NCBI RefSeq assembly: GCF_002220865.2
Contig: NZ_NHRJ02000006.1
Coordinates: 62,001 to 126,000 of the forward strand
Direction of reading: 5' to 3'
DNA from: Paenibacillus xerothermodurans
GTDB taxonomy: Bacteria > Bacillota > Bacilli > Paenibacillales > NBRC-103111
DNA: 64,000 nt
Under the pieces are notes generated by a model. It had not been told where the DNA came from. It worked only from the letters and a program-made list of their open reading frames with translations, and did no database searches. Below, piece after piece: positions 1-7,232 of this stretch; positions within the stretch are counted from its first letter, which is position 1; the number at the start of each line of letters is the position of its first letter. Made by a program: the position numbers and the translations under genes.

Positions 1-410
1 CCCTGCTCTTTCAACACCTGTTCCCCGTGGTCCGCCAACATTGCGTTATAAGACCTCTCCAGGTCGTCGGCCATCTGAGTGAAGGTCTCCCGCTCCTGAG
101 CGGTTGTGCCCACCCGGGTGGACATCGCACGAATCCATTGCGAGAGCGCCAAAGGATTATTTTGATACATCATCATCGCAAAGGATATCATATCCTTATC
201 GTACGGCAGCTGCTGAGTCAGGGCGAATCTCGCCAAAATCGTCTGTGCGTCGTACTCTTTTCGCATCAAACTAAGTGCCAGCACCAGCCCATTCCAAGCG
301 TTGCCATTCGTATTGTCCGCCAGTGTGGCGCGATAGAAACAAAAAGCTGACGCACCATACGATTCTTGCTGCAGGTACTGACGGCCCATGCCGCCGAAAT
401 CTTGGCTCAT
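1..410 (-). CDS. Hypothetical protein, partial (C-terminus outside the window)
   Basis: An open frame runs from an ATG at 410 off the left edge, giving about 136 residues with no stop. A G-rich ribosome site lies about 10 bases upstream. The visible part is mostly helical, with alternating Ala/Leu/Tyr/Gln patterns (GNAWNGLVLALSLM, then a stretch counting residues like a TPR-type helical repeat protein). No catalytic motif or signal peptide is visible. It follows tenA by 70 bases on the same strand, so it may be co-transcribed, though a possible promoter (TTTGCA, 16 bases, TATACT) lies in that gap. I do not recognise the family; TPR-like is a guess from composition. Confidence 0.6.
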   Translation of the reverse strand, partial: MSQDFGGMGRQYLQQESYGASAFCFYRATLADNTNGNAWNGLVLALSLMRKEYDAQTILARFALTQQLPYDKDMISFAMMMYQNNPLALSQWIRAMSTRVGTTAQERETFTQMADDLERSYNAMLADHGEQVLKEQ

Positions 411-480
411 CCCCAGTTCATCCCCCGTGATTGTAGTCAAGACAAGTATACATCAGATGCCGATGATGCAAAACTGAATT

Positions 481-1152
481 TTAGTCCGTCGGCCACATCG
501 TCCGGTGGTACGCCATATCCCAGAACATATATTCATACCTCGTCGTGTTGAGAAAGATTTCTTCGAGTCTGGCCAGCTCACCTTCCGGCTTGCCCTGCGC
601 CAGCTGATCGAGCAGACCGATACACCACTGCGCCAGACCACCGAACTCCTCCGAGCTGTACATACGTATCCACTCGCCATACAAGGCGTGGTCGGACGCT
701 CCTGGGATGCTGCTGAGCTCCTTGCCGATCTCCCAATAACCCCACATGCATGGCAGCAATGCCGCTACCAGCTCCGCCAAAGATCCGTTCTGCGCGGCAT
801 GCAGCATATAGTGCGTATAAGCCAGCGTGATCGGTGAAGGCGCCGCATGCTCAAGCTCTTCTTCGGATATTCCGAATCGGGCGGCGTACGTGCGATGAAG
901 AGACATTTCAACATTCATCGTCGAATCCAAGAGGGCGGCGAATTTGCCCATCGTCTGCAAGTCATTCGCTTTCACCGCGCCGAGTGCAAACAGCTTCGCA
1001 TAGTCAATGAGATACAAATAATCCTGGATCATATAAAAACGGAACTTTTCCACCGGCAATGTGCCGTTGCCCAGCTCAATGATAAAAGGATGCGTGTGAT
1101 TTCTGCGCCAAATCGGGTGCAGCTTGTGATACAATCGCTCTGAAAATTTCAT
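481..1152 (-). CDS. tenA: Aminopyrimidine aminohydrolase / thiaminase II (TenA)
   Basis: TenA hydrolyses 4-amino-5-aminomethyl-2-methylpyrimidine to the hydroxymethyl pyrimidine (HMP), recycling base-degraded thiamin in the cytoplasm. The 223-residue length is typical. Family signatures are visible: the helix FRFYMIQDYLYLIDYAK near residues 38-54, the active-site cysteine in LLPCMWGYWEIGKEL (about residues 130-145), the EWIRMYSSEEF segment, and the C-terminal TTRYEYMFWDMAY. ATG at 1152 has a GGAGGGAAG ribosome site. It lies 15 bases after ylmB, whose product makes its substrate, so both belong to one operon under the upstream TPP riboswitch. Confidence 0.95.
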   Translation of the reverse strand: MKFSERLYHKLHPIWRRNHTHPFIIELGNGTLPVEKFRFYMIQDYLYLIDYAKLFALGAVKANDLQTMGKFAALLDSTMNVEMSLHRTYAARFGISEEELEHAAPSPITLAYTHYMLHAAQNGSLAELVAALLPCMWGYWEIGKELSSIPGASDHALYGEWIRMYSSEEFGGLAQWCIGLLDQLAQGKPEGELARLEEIFLNTTRYEYMFWDMAYHRTMWPTD

Positions 1153-1167
1153 GCGGCTTCCCTCCGA

Positions 1168-2442
1168 TTACTTTTTCGTGTGACCCCATTCATAGATAAA
1201 TTTCAGAATAACTTTCGTGTAGTCAACCAACTGCCGCACCGAAAGCTGCTCATTCACCGAATGTGCGTTGTGCAAGTCCCCTGGCCCATATATGGCCGCG
1301 GGAATGCCCGCGTGGCCGAACCATCCGCCGTCCGTCACCGTCGGCGACACATCAACCACAGCTGGCATGCGAAGCACACCCTCGTGAGAGCGCTTCAGCG
1401 TTTGCACGCCGGGATGATCCGGATCGACCTCAAGCGACGGGAAAATCTCGCCGCGGTCTTCGATCATCGACGAGCCTCCCCATTCAAAACGGGGCGGATT
1501 TTCCCGCAACCAGACATCTGCAGCCGCAACCTGCCGTATGTGCTCCTCTATCTCCTGCGCGACCTGCTCGTAAGTCTCATTCGGGTAAAAATGCACCGTA
1601 ATCCACAAACGGCATTCGTCCGCGATAAATGCGGCATGCCGCCCTCCTTCGATCACTGCGGGATTGATCGTGTTTGTCCCCGGTTCGTATCCGGGATAGC
1701 TTTTCATCACCGCCCAGTGCCGTTCAAGCTCCTGCAGCCCTTGGATGATGCGCATCATTTTCTCGATCGCACTTGCCGCGAACCGTTTGCCCCCGGCGTG
1801 GATCATGCTTTTTCGCGTAGCATCGTGATGGGTCTGACTGCTCTTCACCGTGATCCAGCCTGTGATGACACCTCCCTGCCCTTGGATATGCAGATCACTG
1901 GAATCCACTACCACGGCAAAATCGGCCGTGTAGCCGCGTTTGCAGCACTCCAGCGTGCCGGCTTCGCCCACTTCCTCACCAATTACCGATTGAAAAATGA
2001 GATCGCCAGGCAGATGGATACCCGCCTCATGCAGCAGCTGCACCGCAAAAAGCGCACCCGCCATGCCGCCTTTCATATCGGCTGCGCCGCGGCCGATGAT
2101 GACTCCATCTGTTACAACCGGCGTGAATGGGCCCTGCTCCCACGCCTCATCTTCACTCACTTCAGCCACATCGATGTGCCCGTTCACTATGAGGCTTTTG
2201 TAGTGCTCGGGATGGCTCCCTTTCAGCACGCCCGCAACATTGGGATCACCCGGATACACATCCCATTTGTCTACGGTGAAACCGTTATCCTGTAAAAAAG
2301 ACGCAATAAACCGCTGGGCCTCGTCAGTGTTTCGTGCAGGCGGCGCAGGTGTGGGGAAACGAATCAATCGCTCCAATAGCTGCACCAGCTCGTCCTGGCG
2401 CGCCTCGACCTGCTTTATCAGCTCATCTATCGTGTTTGGCAC
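1168..2442 (-). CDS. ylmB: M20 amidohydrolase, YlmB-type formylaminopyrimidine deformylase
   Basis: This 424-residue M20-family zinc amidohydrolase resembles ArgE/DapE. Metal-binding motifs are visible: NGHIDVA (first His/Asp), GRGAADMKGG (bridging Asp) and GEEVGEAG (catalytic Glu pair). The C-terminus has the expected metal His in GPGDLHNAHSVNE. M20 sequences alone do not give the substrate. The TPP riboswitch in front and tenA directly behind identify it as the YlmB type, which removes the formyl group from N-formyl-4-amino-5-aminomethyl-2-methylpyrimidine in thiamin salvage. GTG start at 2442 has a GGGAGGGAAGG ribosome site. A generic deacetylase is the alternative if context is ignored. 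Confidence 0.88.
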   Translation of the reverse strand: MPNTIDELIKQVEARQDELVQLLERLIRFPTPAPPARNTDEAQRFIASFLQDNGFTVDKWDVYPGDPNVAGVLKGSHPEHYKSLIVNGHIDVAEVSEDEAWEQGPFTPVVTDGVIIGRGAADMKGGMAGALFAVQLLHEAGIHLPGDLIFQSVIGEEVGEAGTLECCKRGYTADFAVVVDSSDLHIQGQGGVITGWITVKSSQTHHDATRKSMIHAGGKRFAASAIEKMMRIIQGLQELERHWAVMKSYPGYEPGTNTINPAVIEGGRHAAFIADECRLWITVHFYPNETYEQVAQEIEEHIRQVAAADVWLRENPPRFEWGGSSMIEDRGEIFPSLEVDPDHPGVQTLKRSHEGVLRMPAVVDVSPTVTDGGWFGHAGIPAAIYGPGDLHNAHSVNEQLSVRQLVDYTKVILKFIYEWGHTKK

Positions 2443-2554
2443 TGCCTTCCCTCCCTTTCAACCCTAAAAAACATATGCTTTCCACCATACTCACATGGCA
2501 CTGCCAGCCGTTTCTGGCGCACGCTCACAAGACGGCTTGGGCACCCTGCTCATG

Positions 2555-2584
2555 CCAAAAAACCGCTTCCCAAAGGAAGCGGCT
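2555..2584 (-). terminator. Intrinsic terminator of the TPP riboswitch
   Basis: An 8-bp GC-rich stem (CCGCTTCC at 2563-2570 with GGAAGCGG at 2575-2582) and a tight loop is followed on the minus strand by a run of six T. It lies between the riboswitch aptamer and ylmB, the place for TPP-dependent premature termination. Confidence 0.85.
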
Positions 2585-2613
2585 GCCTTATGTACCTATA
2601 CGAATCTACCGGC

Positions 2614-2706
2614 ACGCATCACTTCCCTTCGCTAGCATTACCTAGATCAGGTGAGAGGGTTGAGACAGCATGTCTCTCTCAGCTTTGTGCAAGCACCCCT
2701 AGTGTT
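2614..2706 (-). ncRNA. TPP riboswitch (THI element)
   Basis: On the minus strand the conserved THI-box parts occur in order: the GGGGTGC opening, CTGAGAGAGA, an ACCCTCTCACCTGATCTAGG-like core, TAATGCTAGCG and AGGGAAGTG. These are the pyrimidine- and pyrophosphate-sensing segments of the TPP aptamer. A sigma-A promoter sits just upstream and a terminator just downstream, so ylmB-tenA should be switched off when thiamin pyrophosphate is plentiful. Confidence 0.93.
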
Positions 2707-2731
2707 CACAATCTATTTATTTTTCTAGAAA

Positions 2732-2761
2732 ATTATACCACATTACTCTTCGGGAGCTCAA
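2732..2761 (-). promoter_or_regulatory. Sigma-A promoter of the riboswitch-ylmB-tenA operon
   Basis: On the minus strand TTGAGC (2756-2761) and a perfect TATAAT (2732-2737) are 18 bases apart. Transcription would start near 2724, shortly before the aptamer. Confidence 0.75.
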
Positions 2762-2775
2762 CAATGAGGCGTGTT

Positions 2776-3258
2776 CTATTGTTTTCGAAATTGCTCCAAT
2801 AGCTCGCTGTATTTCTGATACCATTTTTCCCACTCGTCTTCACGGGAGTCCAAGCGTTTGCCGTCCAACAACAAGCCAATGACCTCCAAGCATACATGCC
2901 AGCCGGCGAGATCCTTTGGAGTGTGCGATGAAATCTTATGGATTTTTTGGATTAAAATCAAACGACAGCCGCCCTCTTCAGGATACAGCTCAAAACGAAC
3001 CCGGTCTTCCCCCCACGTATACTCCAACACAGACTGTGCTTTGAGCTCAATGATCTCAAGCGGGCCAAACGTGTCATCATGCGGCTGAAACTTTATCATC
3101 CCGCCTTCGCGCAATTCTTCAATCTGGAGCTCGGTGAACCATTCGGCCAACTTCTCGTTCTCCGTTAATACGGCCCAGATTTCTTGCACTGGATGCTTGT
3201 AATGGCGTTCGAAGCGAGCAGCATAACCGCGCTCAGACTTTTCTACAGATGCTAACAG
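2776..3258 (-). CDS. SRPBCC / AHSA1-type protein, probable CTG start
   Basis: A START-like small-molecule-binding fold protein of the AHSA1 (activator of Hsp90 ATPase homologue) group. Typical landmarks are ENEKLAEWFTEL, the strand TFGPLEIIEL, and GWHVCLEVIGLLLDG near the C-terminus. The GTG at 3189 gives only 137 residues and cuts the first strand of the fold. The same frame continues upstream and encodes ARFERHYKHPVQEIW, the normal beginning of this family. The only ribosome site, AAGGAGGAG, lies 6 bases before an in-frame CTG at 3258. No ATG, GTG or TTG occurs between it and the upstream stop. I therefore place the start at CTG (160 residues). Ligand unknown. Confidence 0.8.
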   Translation of the reverse strand: MLASVEKSERGYAARFERHYKHPVQEIWAVLTENEKLAEWFTELQIEELREGGMIKFQPHDDTFGPLEIIELKAQSVLEYTWGEDRVRFELYPEEGGCRLILIQKIHKISSHTPKDLAGWHVCLEVIGLLLDGKRLDSREDEWEKWYQKYSELLEQFRKQ

Positions 3259-3373
3259 TGAAAACTCCTCCTTATCCGGTGCCTGCGTTGCGGTCGGTCA
3301 TTGGTCCTGTAAAATTGCACGGCGTGCAGACTACTAGTCAACCCGGTTGGCACAGCTGCGCTCCTACTGCTTA

Positions 3374-3416
3374 AACCTGCCTGTAAGACTGGTGTTACTC
3401 ACCCGTCCGCCGTTAA
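3374..3416. other. Two abutting 16S rRNA-like microfragments in opposite orientation
   Basis: Bases 3374-3392 read like 16S rRNA in the sense direction (AACCTGCCTGTAAGACTGG, start of the V2 region). The next bases, 3393-3412, read as the reverse complement of the conserved segment just before it in 16S (TGTTACTCACCCGTCCGCCG, a common primer site). In an intact 16S gene these blocks face the same way and lie within a few bases. Here one is inverted. This rests on my memory of 16S sequence. It is not a functional rRNA gene. Confidence 0.6.
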
Positions 3417-3475
3417 TCTCACCCCTACTATATGGCATCAAAAATAACACTATGGCGCCTACCGCACCTGTCCAA

Positions 3476-3503
3476 ACTTTTTCAACTTCATGAGCATATG
3501 ATA
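3476..3503 (+). promoter_or_regulatory. Candidate sigma-K promoter of the YjcZ-type gene
   Basis: CATATGATA at 3495-3503 fits the mother-cell sigma-K -10 form CATAnnnTA, with an AC pair 17 bases upstream (3476-3477) as expected for the -35. The gene behind it belongs to a sporulation peptide family, which agrees with late mother-cell expression. Confidence 0.45.
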
Positions 3504-3543
3504 TCACGTAACAAAAAAACTTATTGCAAGGGAGTTGAAGCAA

Positions 3544-3645
3544 ATGGGTTACGGTGCTGCTGGCGCAGGTCTGTTCACTTCCGTAGGTGTGATTCTGGTT
3601 CTCTTTATTCTTTTGGTAATTATTGCTAAATCCTGCTTGATCTGA
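3544..3645 (+). CDS. YjcZ family sporulation protein (33 aa)
   Basis: A very short gene with an AGGGAG ribosome site 9 bases before ATG. The peptide begins MGYGAAGAGLFTSVGVILVL and continues as one hydrophobic helix ending IIAKSCLI. A Gly/Tyr-rich N-terminus followed by a single membrane helix is the YjcZ family pattern, made during sporulation in Bacillus and Paenibacillus. Its exact job is not known. It stands alone between minus-strand genes, with a sigma-K-like promoter in front and a terminator behind. Confidence 0.88.
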   Translation: MGYGAAGAGLFTSVGVILVLFILLVIIAKSCLI

Positions 3646-3740
3646 TCTCGTCATGGAGAGGCAGTCTCTACCGCACCGAATGGTTTTTTTACCATTGCGG
3701 CATGAATAGTTCGAACAGAAAGTATCCCCAAACTAATTAC

Positions 3741-3783
3741 AAAGCCGGCCGCTTCATGCAGCTGACCGGCCTTTTTGCTTTTA
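3741..3783 (+). terminator. Intrinsic terminator after the YjcZ-type gene
   Basis: Arms AAAGCCGG and CCGGC(CTTTTT) flank a loop of about 17 bases, followed by a T-rich tract to 3783. It lies about 95 bases after the stop. The reverse strand also has a short T run, so it may also serve the cotF-like gene on the minus strand. Confidence 0.65.
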
Positions 3784-3853
3784 CAAGAGGGTCTAGCTGT
3801 CAGCCGGAGCACTGGACAGCTCAGCGACTGTTGGCCACGGGATGGACGATGTA

Positions 3854-4408
3854 CTACAAGCTGGCGGTTGCATATCCGTGAACGGCGGGTTGGAAGACCT
3901 GCATCATTTCTCTAACCGCGCCTGCTGGCATTTCTGGAGGTTCATAGTACCCTCTGGCATTCATGTGCTGCCATACTTCATACGCCATTTGTTGGCAGTT
4001 ATTAACGCACATTGTAAGAAAAGCGCGAATATCAGGATCAGTAGATTCGTTAACCGAGACCGTGCCTAGGACAGAACCAAGTGTGGTAATAATAAAATCA
4101 CTGAGACGCCTGCCATTATAGGTTGGAGAAGGCACTATTTGCTGGTTTTGTAAGCCGATTTGTGGATTGTAGTTAAATGGTGAACGATAGGCTGGCACTG
4201 CTGCCATGGCCAGCTCTTTGTTCTGGAGCAGATTAATAGCTTGATTATATTCGGTATGCATGACTTGAATATGGCGCATTAGTATGGATTGTAATTCAGG
4301 ATTTGTTGTCATTTCATAACATAATGCGTGCAATTCAATGTCAGCAATCAACTTTCGAAGAAAATCATTCATTTCCAATAATTCATGGGCGGCCCAATAG
4401 CTTCGCAT
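3854..4408 (-). CDS. Spore coat protein, CotF family
   Basis: 184 residues of two helical ferritin-like repeats, the CotF-type arrangement: the first spans roughly residues 7-70 (HELLEMNDFLRKLIADIELH, then HTEYNQAINLL) and the second roughly residues 105-170. A Pro/Asn/Gln/Tyr-rich linker (residues 72-100) joins them, as in many coat proteins. No signal peptide. The start has a good GGAGGG ribosome site 9 bases upstream. It is predicted to act in the spore coat. The nearby YjcZ-type gene is a second sporulation gene but on the other strand, so they are not one operon. Confidence 0.85.
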   Translation of the reverse strand: MRSYWAAHELLEMNDFLRKLIADIELHALCYEMTTNPELQSILMRHIQVMHTEYNQAINLLQNKELAMAAVPAYRSPFNYNPQIGLQNQQIVPSPTYNGRRLSDFIITTLGSVLGTVSVNESTDPDIRAFLTMCVNNCQQMAYEVWQHMNARGYYEPPEMPAGAVREMMQVFQPAVHGYATASL

Positions 4409-4645
4409 GTTGAATCCCTCCGGCAGGCAATTTTGTTAATTTCAACCACGAACATATTGTGCGATGTTGATTCTCCTCCTATGGATCGAGCACACTTTAT
4501 TGTTCGTATGCATCAGGTTCACCTTCGCATAATCATTCGGTGTCTCTCGCCGCCTTGCCCAGCACCGGAGTCACCGTTTACCTTGCTTTCGTATGCAGGT
4601 GATCTCACTCACGTGTGAGGGCTCAACTGACGTGCCTGTGCCGGC

Positions 4646-5875
4646 TTATCCCGCTTGCGTTCGCGTGCTCATTTTGCGCAGAGGCGTGCACAGCATGCTC
4701 AACAGCACCAGTCCGACGGTGGTCGTGCCCAACATCGTGTCGACGCCGTACAGATCAAAAATCCATCCCCCCGCGATAGGTCCCAACCCGCTGCCGAGAA
4801 ACAGCGAGAACGCGAACACCGACATAGCCGTTGCCCGCGCCTGCGGGAGCAGGTCCGTGGCGTAAGTTTGCAGCGTGGAGTGGCAGTAGCTGAAGCCGAA
4901 ACCAAGCACAATAAAGCCGATGCTGAGCGCGGTGACGCTGGGCCATACCCAGATGACAGCGAACCCCAGCGCCATAAGCAGCGACCCCAAAATGGGCATG
5001 TTGGGTGCACCTGTGCGCTGCAGCACCCAAGTGATGGTCCGGCTGCCGATGAACGCCCCAGCGCTGTACACGACTGTCAGCAGCCCAATCGCCAGGTAGG
5101 ATAAATGCAGATTGTCGACGCCATAGACGCCGAGGAAGGTGAAGCCTGCGAAAAACAGAAAACCTTCCAAGAACACCAAAGAATAAATCATCCACGCTCT
5201 ACGACTTCGCAGCAAGGCCAGATACCTCGACCTGAGCGGCAGCGTTTCCACCTGCTGCACCGCGTCGCGTTTGCGCTGCATGAATAAGGCCCACAAAGTG
5301 GGGACAGCCATGATGCCGAGCATAATAAACAACGCACGATAGCTGGCGAACTGCGCCACCACTCCCCCGACTGCAATGCCTAACGCCTGTCCCGTGGTTG
5401 ACAGGGACATGAAAAACGCTATAGCACGCGGCCGTTCGGCCAAATCGTACTGATCGCCTATGAGTGCGAGCGTGGTCGGAATAATTCCCGCAGCGAACAT
5501 GCCCGTAATAAACCGCAGCGCCAGCAGCCACCCGTAACTGTCAACGAATCCGCAAGCAATCGTGCCGAGAGCAAACAAGCACAACGAGCAGAGGATGGTC
5601 TTTACTTTGCCGACACGGTCCGCCAGCGGACCGTACGCCAGTTGAAACAGGCCGTATGGGATAGAATATGCGGTGACAAGCAGCGCTGCTGCAGACGCCG
5701 TAGTGCCGAAGACTTCAGCAATCGCAGGCAGCATCGGCGTGATCGCCCTGTTGTCGGCATTGACGAGCAATGCCCCTACGCCCAGCACCCATAGGATGCG
5801 CTGCTTCGCGGTGTTGGCAGTCATGGGTTTGCCTTGATGCACCTGGTGCTCCGCCACATTATGGATCGGATTCAC
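4646..5875 (-). CDS. MFS transporter (12-TM efflux type)
   Basis: 409 residues with about 12 hydrophobic helices. The cytoplasmic loop 2-3 signature GPLADRVGKVKT (about residues 82-93) and the second-half equivalent loop mark a major facilitator. The opening helix WVLGVGALLVNADNRAITPMLPAIAEVFG and the AYSIPYGLFQLAYG helix resemble drug:H+ antiporter-1 type exporters (Bmr/YitG-like). GTG at 5875 has an AGGAGGAG ribosome site 8 bases upstream. The substrate cannot be read from sequence. It appears to be a single gene, 61 bases after the asparaginase stop on the same strand. Confidence 0.88.
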   Translation of the reverse strand: MNPIHNVAEHQVHQGKPMTANTAKQRILWVLGVGALLVNADNRAITPMLPAIAEVFGTTASAAALLVTAYSIPYGLFQLAYGPLADRVGKVKTILCSLCLFALGTIACGFVDSYGWLLALRFITGMFAAGIIPTTLALIGDQYDLAERPRAIAFFMSLSTTGQALGIAVGGVVAQFASYRALFIMLGIMAVPTLWALFMQRKRDAVQQVETLPLRSRYLALLRSRRAWMIYSLVFLEGFLFFAGFTFLGVYGVDNLHLSYLAIGLLTVVYSAGAFIGSRTITWVLQRTGAPNMPILGSLLMALGFAVIWVWPSVTALSIGFIVLGFGFSYCHSTLQTYATDLLPQARATAMSVFAFSLFLGSGLGPIAGGWIFDLYGVDTMLGTTTVGLVLLSMLCTPLRKMSTRTQAG

Positions 5876-5936
5876 TCGCTTCTCCTCCTGTAGTCAAAAT
5901 ACCGGCTTGGTGGGATTTTTACATAATTATACCATG

Positions 5937-6992
5937 TTACCATGTGCCAGTATGTTCAAAAAAGAGAGAGCCGCCCTGCATCAGTGCCTTGATTTCGCGT
6001 TCCGAATCAAAGCTGCCGTAGGCGAGCATTAGCTTGACCAGCGCCGCCTCTGTTGAAATATTTTCCAAAGCTATCGCCCCCGCTTGCAGCAGCTGCACAG
6101 AGGAGGAGTAGAGGTCTCCGGCGACGTTTTTTAACGGTGAAATATAGAGCGGCACGCCGTGATCCTTGCAGTACCCGATGAACCGCGTCAGCGAGTATAA
6201 CTGCGCGTCATTATCACGCGCGGAGGCTGTGCCGGAGTGGTACACGCCGTGGAGCACCGCCTGCGGTTTGTTTCGCGTGAAATCGTAGTACTGATAATTC
6301 AAACCGGGAAACGGCTTGATGCAGACAACGCCTGAGGAAAAGCCCAGCCGCTCGAACGGGATCGTTGGCCGCTTCTGCGCCAACTGCTCGATGTCAGGGT
6401 TAATCGGGTGCCGGTTAATCCGCAGCTTATGGTCAACCATGCGGCCGAAATGTAGGCCGTACGGACTATCAAACTGATCGGTGAACGGATCGGCCTGGAT
6501 CAGGCGTGTCCCGAGATGCACAACGGCTTCTCCCCTGTTGTTCTCGAACACCACGAACACTCCGGGAAGCGGTCCGTCCAATATCAAATCAACGGCACCG
6601 GCAAAATTGCGGAGACCGTTGCTTCGCTCGTCATCGAGCGGATAATTGCTGGCGGTTAACACAATGGGAATGCTGGTGCCATTGAACGCATAGCTCAAGC
6701 ATGCAGCCGTGAAGGCGAGTGTGTCGCTGCCATGCGTAACGACTATCCCTTGATATGAGTCGAAATCCATGGTCCGCAAGCTGTTGATTAGGGTCATCCA
6801 ATCACCCGGTGCGATATTTTCACTGAGCGTATTGAGCGGCTGAATCGTGTCAAACTGCACATTCCGGCTGTCAACGCTGTTATGATACGTTTCTATCAAG
6901 TGGTAGGCGGCCGCCTGATCCACGTTGATGGTTCGGTCATTTTTTTTGCTCCCTATCGTGCCCCCGGTGAAAACAACCAACACTTTCTGCAT
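5937..6992 (-). CDS. Asparaginase family protein
   Basis: 351 residues with both asparaginase signatures: FTGGTIGS at residues 8-15, holding the catalytic Thr, and VTHGSDTLAF near residue 85, holding the second Thr-Asp pair. The C-terminal part (LLQAGAIALENISTEAALVK) is the usual dimer region. No signal peptide, so it is cytoplasmic. It should hydrolyse L-asparagine to aspartate and ammonia; the sequence identity to housekeeping AnsA looks low, so the substrate is less certain. The track start at 6995 is TTG immediately followed by ATG; the ATG at 6992 is 7 bases from AGGAGG and is preferred. Confidence 0.85.
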   Translation of the reverse strand: MQKVLVVFTGGTIGSKKNDRTINVDQAAAYHLIETYHNSVDSRNVQFDTIQPLNTLSENIAPGDWMTLINSLRTMDFDSYQGIVVTHGSDTLAFTAACLSYAFNGTSIPIVLTASNYPLDDERSNGLRNFAGAVDLILDGPLPGVFVVFENNRGEAVVHLGTRLIQADPFTDQFDSPYGLHFGRMVDHKLRINRHPINPDIEQLAQKRPTIPFERLGFSSGVVCIKPFPGLNYQYYDFTRNKPQAVLHGVYHSGTASARDNDAQLYSLTRFIGYCKDHGVPLYISPLKNVAGDLYSSSVQLLQAGAIALENISTEAALVKLMLAYGSFDSEREIKALMQGGSLFFEHTGTW

Positions 6993-7091
6993 CAATGCAC
7001 CTCCTCGCGGTATGTAAAGACTTATTCTGGATGGCAGTTATTGAATAATATAAACCGCAAAAGCAGATTAATACATTGAGCTTTCCTCAAA

Positions 7092-7121
7092 CTGGCAATG
7101 CTTCGCAGCGTTTTGTATAAA
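7092..7121 (+). promoter_or_regulatory. Candidate promoter of the DUF72 gene
   Basis: CTGGCA (7092-7097) and TATAAA (7116-7121) are 18 bases apart on the plus strand. Transcription would begin near 7128, exactly where the terminator-like hairpin at 7129-7177 starts. Confidence 0.4.
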
Positions 7122-7128
7122 TATTAGG

Positions 7129-7177
7129 AAACCGAAGAGGGGAGCTCCGGGGAGCTCGGGCTTCCTCTTCGGTTTTT
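7129..7177 (+). terminator. Strong terminator-like hairpin in the leader of the DUF72 gene
   Basis: A 12-bp stem (AAACCGAAGAGG with CCTCTTCGGTTT) encloses a GGAGCTCC-rich inner hairpin and is followed by a T run on the plus strand. No plus-strand gene lies upstream within 3.4 kb, and the neighbouring asparaginase is transcribed away from it. It sits 55 bases before the DUF72 start, so it is a leader attenuator or a transcription barrier rather than a gene-end terminator. Confidence 0.7.
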
Positions 7178-7232
7178 CCCGCTGCCGGCGGTGCCTCGAG
7201 AATCCGTCGCGGCTCGTTTGGAGGTGACCTGT

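Noticed and set aside
1180-2295. Long plus-strand open frame (371 codons) opposite ylmB
   Set aside because: It is antisense to a clear M20 enzyme, has no ribosome site and its composition (many Arg/His) is that of a shadow.
4409-4645. Possible small gene or T-box between the MFS and cotF-like genes
   Set aside because: Only short frames without start context and no T-box motif were found; nothing supportable.
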